DNA of 64,000 nucleotides from Collybiopsis luxurians FD-317 M1 (taxonomy: Eukaryota; Basidiomycota; Agaricomycetes; Agaricales; Omphalotaceae): the NCBI GenBank assembly GCA_000827265.1, contig KN834750.1, positions 1,341,297 to 1,405,296 on the forward strand, written 5' to 3'. The notes under the pieces were generated by a model. The model worked only from the letters and a program-made list of their open reading frames with translations. It had not been told where the DNA came from and searched no databases. Of this stretch, positions 60,001 through 64,000 are shown piece by piece. A program made the translations under genes and the position numbers. Every line of letters begins with the position of its first letter. Position 1 is the first letter of the stretch.

Positions 60001-60903
60001 GAAATTCTCGGTGAAGAGCTTGAAATAAGTTTTGCAAAGAATCCTTCGCCAACGAGGTATCATCCAACGAAGAATGTCTATCCTGGGTCGTTGGCTGTTT
60101 TGGCAGAAGATAAAATTTATGTCAGAGGAAAGTGGCGCATGCGGAGTCCAAGTCCCGGGATGAGTCCGACTAGTCCTTCTGGCGGTGCTGCTGCGACGCG
60201 GGGAAGGACAACACCCGGAGGCGGGCTCAGGAGGTATGCTTCGGAGGAGAGCTTACTCTCTGCCTCGATGGCGTCACCGGAGAAGGAACTGGGCTCGGGA
60301 GAAGACGGTAATCCTTACGCTGGTGCAGGATTTGCCCCCCTCCGTTCCAGGGGATTCGAAGAGTTCAACCTTACATCTAACCTCATTGACCCCAAACGAC
60401 TTCTCGACCGTGCCACCACCCCCGACTCTTTCGAATCAGGAAACCCCAACCAGAGCAAGAAGAGCCTTTCCACGAACAGCCATGGAGGAAGTTCATCCGG
60501 GAGACAGACCCCAAACCTGCGCGGCCCAGGGACAAAACCTGAGTTTGCAGATGATTATGGGTTCGGAACAGGGTTTGGAAGGGCTTGGACAAAGGACTGG
60601 CGGGATAAAAAACCCAACAAACAGGGAGGAAGTCATCGGGACAGAGAACGAGTTCCGGAGCGAGAAAGGGAGCGAGTACCGGCTAAATTGGAGAAGAAAA
60701 AATCCGTTCGAAGAAAAAAGTCTGGCCCTAGATCATCTAGTGTTGGAGGTGGTGAAGCTCAGCAGAATGGAGGGATTGCCGCCTCTTATCAGCCGCAAAT
60801 GCGACCAATGGAGCAAATGTCTTATGACTTATGGATAGAACGAGGATTGGATCAAACGAGCGCGGCCGTCAGGGGGAGAAAAACTAAAGATACGATGAAT
60901 TAG
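57058..60903 (+). CDS. Large intrinsically disordered Ser/Pro-rich protein
   Basis: A single uninterrupted frame of 1281 residues in a genome where most genes have many introns. It is Ser/Pro/Thr-rich throughout with many SP dipeptides (SGTGSPRIASPRPV, GRSNSPRAVAWSPP), as in cell-cycle or signalling scaffold proteins. Repeats of a motif (YRLEKRRGKQPVRGD and FRSEKWRGKQKMRD) occur at about 423 and 454. An acidic Tyr/Gly/Asp-rich segment (YGYAEDGYEDDERVYVDDGY, then DDPNDPYADGGYDDLDREYG) lies around 780-820. The best-conserved-looking part is the C-terminus: GEILGEELEISFAKNPSPTR, LAEDKIYVRGKWRMRSPSPG, RRYASEESLLS, GFGRAWTKDWRDKK, a basic stretch and a final PMEQMSYDLWIERGLDQTSA. No membrane helix or signal. 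Function unknown. Confidence 0.78.
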   Translation: MALSVSGLYSPSLEKSNSEFLGSHSQTPSPTSYKNPSEFGNKVAPQTVHRQPYPDPAGSHFTPASNDYPTYHQQSPPPSVLRSPTLGTDSTVRPRGQSASRPTLRLHIANPTEPSRQPTHMQEQAVRSTIQAFQTKAETAQTLYPNSVLGATMSNFNTGSTSPIRRRGETFSEFSIPSSLSRRGSPAPGGTRSVNPSTMQPTNAAPIHPHIRITTANLNLTGTATANSSSNTNSTPSSDLSATSATNSATTKRPYRASPLVGPQAMPAQGSATSGTNSSVSTAPGSFFTDEYHSSSVSTPATQESASDFSGHFSYRAPFGSNAGPVGTATRHRPLPVPPPSSTTILPQSTIPSKVASPLSPPAPPPHLPHPPHVPARSVTPSAVPTKLSQQSLKYGHGRSSSGDINPINPTDPVSAELAYRLEKRRGKQPVRGDVTPGSPAQVQGLEEIPYEFRSEKWRGKQKMRDSAYDTLDSPTYDFSPALTHVAPAPPPRLADTNNLEDREVSLPPSLSNRPSRASIQSSNSLARSIGGGVSEGGVSKLKGKGKDSMKNLSMSSITGLERDGSVLSQGKELKKSGSISSLSNTILSDSPASSFSTSPVVPPPVRAPVPPATLFRTPAPSPPLIGHPASLIPGAYQSSGRSGTGSPRIASPRPVVNQGLVGRSNSPRAVAWSPPSIPMYVEPALPLNVRKVASPEVSPVVSTVAPTLPPKDIKYQLTQNLQVESNLLEDSPMHTHPFDADADSDEEGRKLFQEVEAVYVSPFASNRKPVDRVVDIGYGYAEDGYEDDERVYVDDGYDDPNDPYADGGYDDLDREYGFGVSASGQLVNGQPVSAAASVSALGHASSIHGGISSSRASLSRESARSPSPMRYARRRRDSLFEDDDDFDSPPTEKFIKSADFPPPGRPSVDPRSHIPGNDDFVYVGRNAAPPSSSAPAAQILSALNPRSPISPNTSSSISPSDPRSRRGRQPTRSPQLFDPGEILGEELEISFAKNPSPTRYHPTKNVYPGSLAVLAEDKIYVRGKWRMRSPSPGMSPTSPSGGAAATRGRTTPGGGLRRYASEESLLSASMASPEKELGSGEDGNPYAGAGFAPLRSRGFEEFNLTSNLIDPKRLLDRATTPDSFESGNPNQSKKSLSTNSHGGSSSGRQTPNLRGPGTKPEFADDYGFGTGFGRAWTKDWRDKKPNKQGGSHRDRERVPERERERVPAKLEKKKSVRRKKSGPRSSSVGGGEAQQNGGIAASYQPQMRPMEQMSYDLWIERGLDQTSAAVRGRKTKDTMN

Positions 60904-61339
60904 AACTGGAATTGTTGTTCGTATTCTCCTCGCTGTCATCTGGCCTATTCGCTTATGTTTCTTCGTTTCGCAGTCTTTTTTCTTTCACGCCAGCAATCGC
61001 ACCCAAGTCTTGTTAGTGCTTTTTTGCATCATTCGCATTCTATTACTGTATATTGCATTACACGTATCGCCCGGAGAATGACTATCTGTTTTTGTTTTCA
61101 GGGTCAAGGTTCATTGCATTTACTTATATCTTGCTTTCTTGCATAATACTGTTGTATCTACACAAATGTTTCGCGTCGTTATACACCGGTACAGCATACC
61201 CAAACCAACCTCTATTTTGAACTAGTACATATTCTTTTGGATGCTACTAACCCACATTCTCATTGTTGTATCTCTAAATAATTATGCTTTGACTGTTCAA
61301 GAAATGTCAAATGGAAGAACTTCATTTTCTGCTGTTTGA
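60904..61339. other. Convergent 3' region
   Basis: 3' flanks of the disordered-protein gene and of the GRIM-19 gene. No gene seen. Confidence 0.5.
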
Positions 61340-61807
61340 CTACAGGACAACAAATTGAGGTGAAGCGTATTTGGGATTGTGGTAAATACTTTTGCCCGCC
61401 TAAAACGCAAAACGAGTTTCATTTCAAAGAAAATGGCAACAGATATGAAGTTGGACTTACCTCCCAGCCCTTCACGTCCTTCATGATCTCCTTCTCTCTT
61501 GCTAGCGCTGCTTGCTGACGTCTGTACGCGTCCCGGTCGCCCTCGGCCATTAGAAGAGGAACTAGGTGAATTCTCGACCATACTTTCTCTCGCTGGAGTT
61601 CTCTGCGGCATTTGCAATGGACCATCTGGTGGGGAACACGTTTGTAAAAAGGACAACCTACCTCTTCTCCAAAACTCCCTGTCCGTATCGATAGAAACCG
61701 AATGCAGAAACAGCTGCAACGCCTCCGAGAATTGCGAGAGCACCAGGTCCACGGAAAGGAAGATTTCGTTTATATTTTATAGACTCGAATCCTCCCGGAG
61801 GAGGCAT
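61340..61807 (-). CDS. GRIM-19/NDUFA13-like subunit of mitochondrial complex I
   Basis: Accessory subunit of NADH:ubiquinone oxidoreductase in the inner membrane. Three exons (61662-61807, 61461-61602, 61340-61399) sum to 348 nt, 115 residues. The N-terminus MPPPGGFESIKYKRNLPFRG with PGALAILGGVAAVSAFGFYR matches the conserved start and single membrane helix of this family, followed by RELQREKVWSRIHLVPLLMA, EGDRDAYRRQQAALAREKEI and WEAGKSIYHNPKYASP. Length is normal for fungi. No alternative start is needed. This is a housekeeping gene. Confidence 0.93.
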
Positions 61808-62237
61808 ATCTCTGGATTACGGAGGACTGAGATTGGGAAACTTGTGGCATTAGATTGGTTGATACGTACTGCCTGTAAGGAGCGGACACTAGATATTTTC
61901 TGGTGTGAGACCCAAGACATTAAGCGCAAAAAGAGAACAACATACTGATGGAAGGTGGTGGTTGCTTTCAAAGTCGGAAGAATCTGACAAGACGCCCGGC
62001 GCTTCAGCGCTTCAGCGGCAGGGTACCTTATTCAAAACTAATTCAAGATGCCGATACACTCCGTCAACGTGGATATCATTCTTCTACTGCTACAAATTAC
62101 AAGTACGAGAGTCATACAGTAAGTAGTCACAATCACTGGCATACAGATAGACGTAGACAAACAGGACGGATGGTAACGTCAATAGCGTGAGCCTATACGA
62201 ACCCTTCTCGAGTCAATGTTTTATTTTTACGAAACGA
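61808..62237. other. Intergenic between GRIM-19 and phosphate transporter
   Basis: Promoter side of GRIM-19 and the 3' flank of the transporter. The words GCGCTTCA repeat at about 61999-62014. No gene seen. Confidence 0.5.
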
Positions 62238-64000
62238 CTACTTCGCAACCCCCAACGACTGCTTCTTTGCCCTTGCATCCCGAATCTCTTCAGCAAGAAC
62301 CAGATCAGGATCACGTCCCTTCACTTCGGGAAGGAGAAGCGTGAAGCACGCGCCAGCTATACAGCACCCAAAGAAAACTATGTAGAGCAAGAATTTTGTG
62401 AGAAAGATGTGATGAGAAAGAAAAGGAGAAGACGCACTCCAAAGAACCGCAGGAGTTCCAATATCCTCACTGAGAGCGTTGAAGGCCAATGCACTGATAA
62501 TTGCACCTTCAAAAAATATGAGGGACTTGGCTCTAATGGAAATCTGGAAACTACCCACCGGCTTTACCTGACGCAGCACTCAGACCGTGAGCAAAAGCAC
62601 GGAATCTCGTCGGAAACACCTCTGCGGGATAGACCTTTGGAAGAGGTCAGATTACCCACCATGACCGAAAGAATTTGAGAAGAGCTCACATAAGTTGTGG
62701 CGTTGGCGCCGAAATTGAAGAAGAACTAGAGATAGGGGGCATTGTCAGTTCATGTTAGGGGAATTCTGTGTCACTCTACATACCTGAAGAAGTGCAAAGT
62801 TGACGGTGAAAGCGGCCGTGCTCAAAGTATGGAATTTGCCAGCGAGGATGCCGACTGATGCGGAGTTAATGATGGTACGGCCGGGGAAAAAGGCAGAAAA
62901 ACTTACGAAATAGTGCAGCAAGCAGGAAACCCTGGATCTGAATCCATTTCCTTCCAAGTTTTTCTATAGTAAGAACAGTGACATAATATCCTAAACAATG
63001 TATGAGTAGGTCGCAAAAGATTGATCTCAATATCTTACATACCGGGAACAAAGCCTAGTGCAGTAACGATAAGATTACCGAGCGACACTTTGAAAAGCTT
63101 CTCCCAATCTGTGCCAGATTTTCCACCGAACCCAATCTGAGTCAGGACAACGTTTTGGTTCAAGTTGATTCCATAGAAGCTATAAGATAGGAGATGGGTT
63201 AAATTTTCTTTGGGGCCATCTAAAATTCTATAAACAACGTACGCAATATCAAGTAAAAACCAGCAAACACAGGTGCCAATCAGGGTTCTGGCATGGCGCC
63301 ATTCGGAGAAATATGTGAGGAATTCCCCTATCTGTGCTTTTTCTTTCTTCGTTGCGATTGCCTCTGGGGATTCGGGATCGTGGGCAGAAGAAGTTGAGGC
63401 TTGCTCCTTCTCAATATCGGATTCAGACTGCGATGCAACTGCGGAGATGCCCTCCGTACGCCGACCAACTTGTTTGAGGGCACGAATCTCCTTGTCCAAA
63501 TCCGCCTCCTGATTTTGTGCCATTCGTTTCGCTTCCGTGTATCGCTTACTCTCGGGCATAGTGAGACGTTGATAAAGTGTCGCAAAAGCTGGAATGAGAC
63601 TAAGCCCGACGACGATTCGCCAAACACCATCTGTGTATGTGGTTTAACTTTGCACTAGAATTCTTCAAACCCAAAAAGGCCTACCTGTTTTGCTAACTTT
63701 CCCCTCGTCGTTGATAACATGTTTGTAACAGGCAAGAACGATGACAGTAGCCAGAGAGCCCACAAAGCTGCCCCATCCCTGGTTGGCAAAAATATAAGCC
63801 AACATGGTCCCCCGTTTATATAAATTCGATCGGTCCGACGTTACAGAAGCGGACATGGCTGCGTTTGCAAAATCCTTCAGACGACATACACCTTTGAAAT
63901 GGACTGAGGAGCTCACGGTAGTCCCCTCCGACACCGATTCCAAGCACAATACGGAAGACGCCGAGATATACTAGGGAGGAGTTTGGAGAAAGAGAGCCGG
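62238..64000 (-). CDS. High-affinity inorganic phosphate transporter (PHO84-type), 5' end outside the window
   Basis: Major-facilitator proton/phosphate symporter of the plasma membrane. The 5' part is cut off at the right edge; the visible reading begins [16 protein letters not shown], the signature of this family, followed by [20 protein letters not shown] with [18 protein letters not shown]. Then come [19 protein letters not shown] and a long cytosolic loop ([19 protein letters not shown]). After it lie [52 protein letters not shown], and [16 protein letters not shown]. The end reads [20 protein letters not shown] with [30 protein letters not shown] and [19 protein letters not shown]. Many short exons; stop at 62238. 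Confidence 0.9.

Noticed and set aside
59228..60838. Alternative-frame open frames inside the 57058-60903 gene
   Set aside because: Long frames overlapping a low-complexity coding sequence; their composition is a by-product of the main frame.

Overview
The window looks like nuclear DNA of a filamentous basidiomycete, probably an Agaricomycete. Genes are split by many short introns (about 45-75 nt, GT-AG with a few GC-AG). The families present fit this: DUF6533-type membrane protein, family GH79 glucuronidases, Kre9/KNH-like GPI proteins, a fungal TKL kinase, a bestrophin-type channel, fimbrin, complex I GRIM-19, and a PHO84-type phosphate transporter. There is one nuclear tRNA gene with an intron. 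I saw no bacterial, viral or organellar sequence and no intact transposon. Exon models for most genes were rebuilt by hand from splice sites; where I give a residue count, the exon lengths sum to a multiple of three.

Layout. 0.85-12.3 kb: amidase, a 4.2-kb gene-poor stretch with a short tandem repeat, an F-box protein, a GT61-like glycosyltransferase and a GPI-anchored wall protein, all on the minus strand. 13.4-17.3 kb: tandem duplicate of a six-exon single-pass membrane protein. 18.0-22.6 kb: an unknown basic/acidic protein, then two tandem aldo-keto reductases; the second copy carries a cut-down remnant of the upstream gene, which shows what was duplicated. 23.0-29.3 kb: a large Cys-rich, Ser/Pro-rich protein with five equally spaced Cx4Cx12Cx2C/H modules, divergent from a GH79 gene. 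29.8-42.7 kb: bestrophin-like channel, fimbrin, DUF6533 protein, an unknown protein and a TKL kinase with a helical N-terminus. 43.2-44.9 kb: a seven-helix membrane protein gene that appears broken by an in-frame TGA. 45.3-47.4 kb: a second GH79 gene, inverted relative to the first but with the same ten-exon plan. 48-54 kb: small basic protein, tRNA-Gln(CTG), glutamate decarboxylase and a DUF7137-type protein. 53.7-57.0 kb is gene-poor. 57.1-64 kb: a 1281-residue disordered protein, GRIM-19 and the 3' part of a phosphate transporter that runs off the right edge.

This is not one metabolic cluster. It mixes housekeeping genes (fimbrin, GRIM-19, tRNA, phosphate transport) with fast-evolving accessory families. 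The main signal is local duplication: two tandem pairs (membrane protein, aldo-keto reductase) and one dispersed inverted pair (GH79). The most unusual single gene is the five-module Cys protein at 22994-26747.
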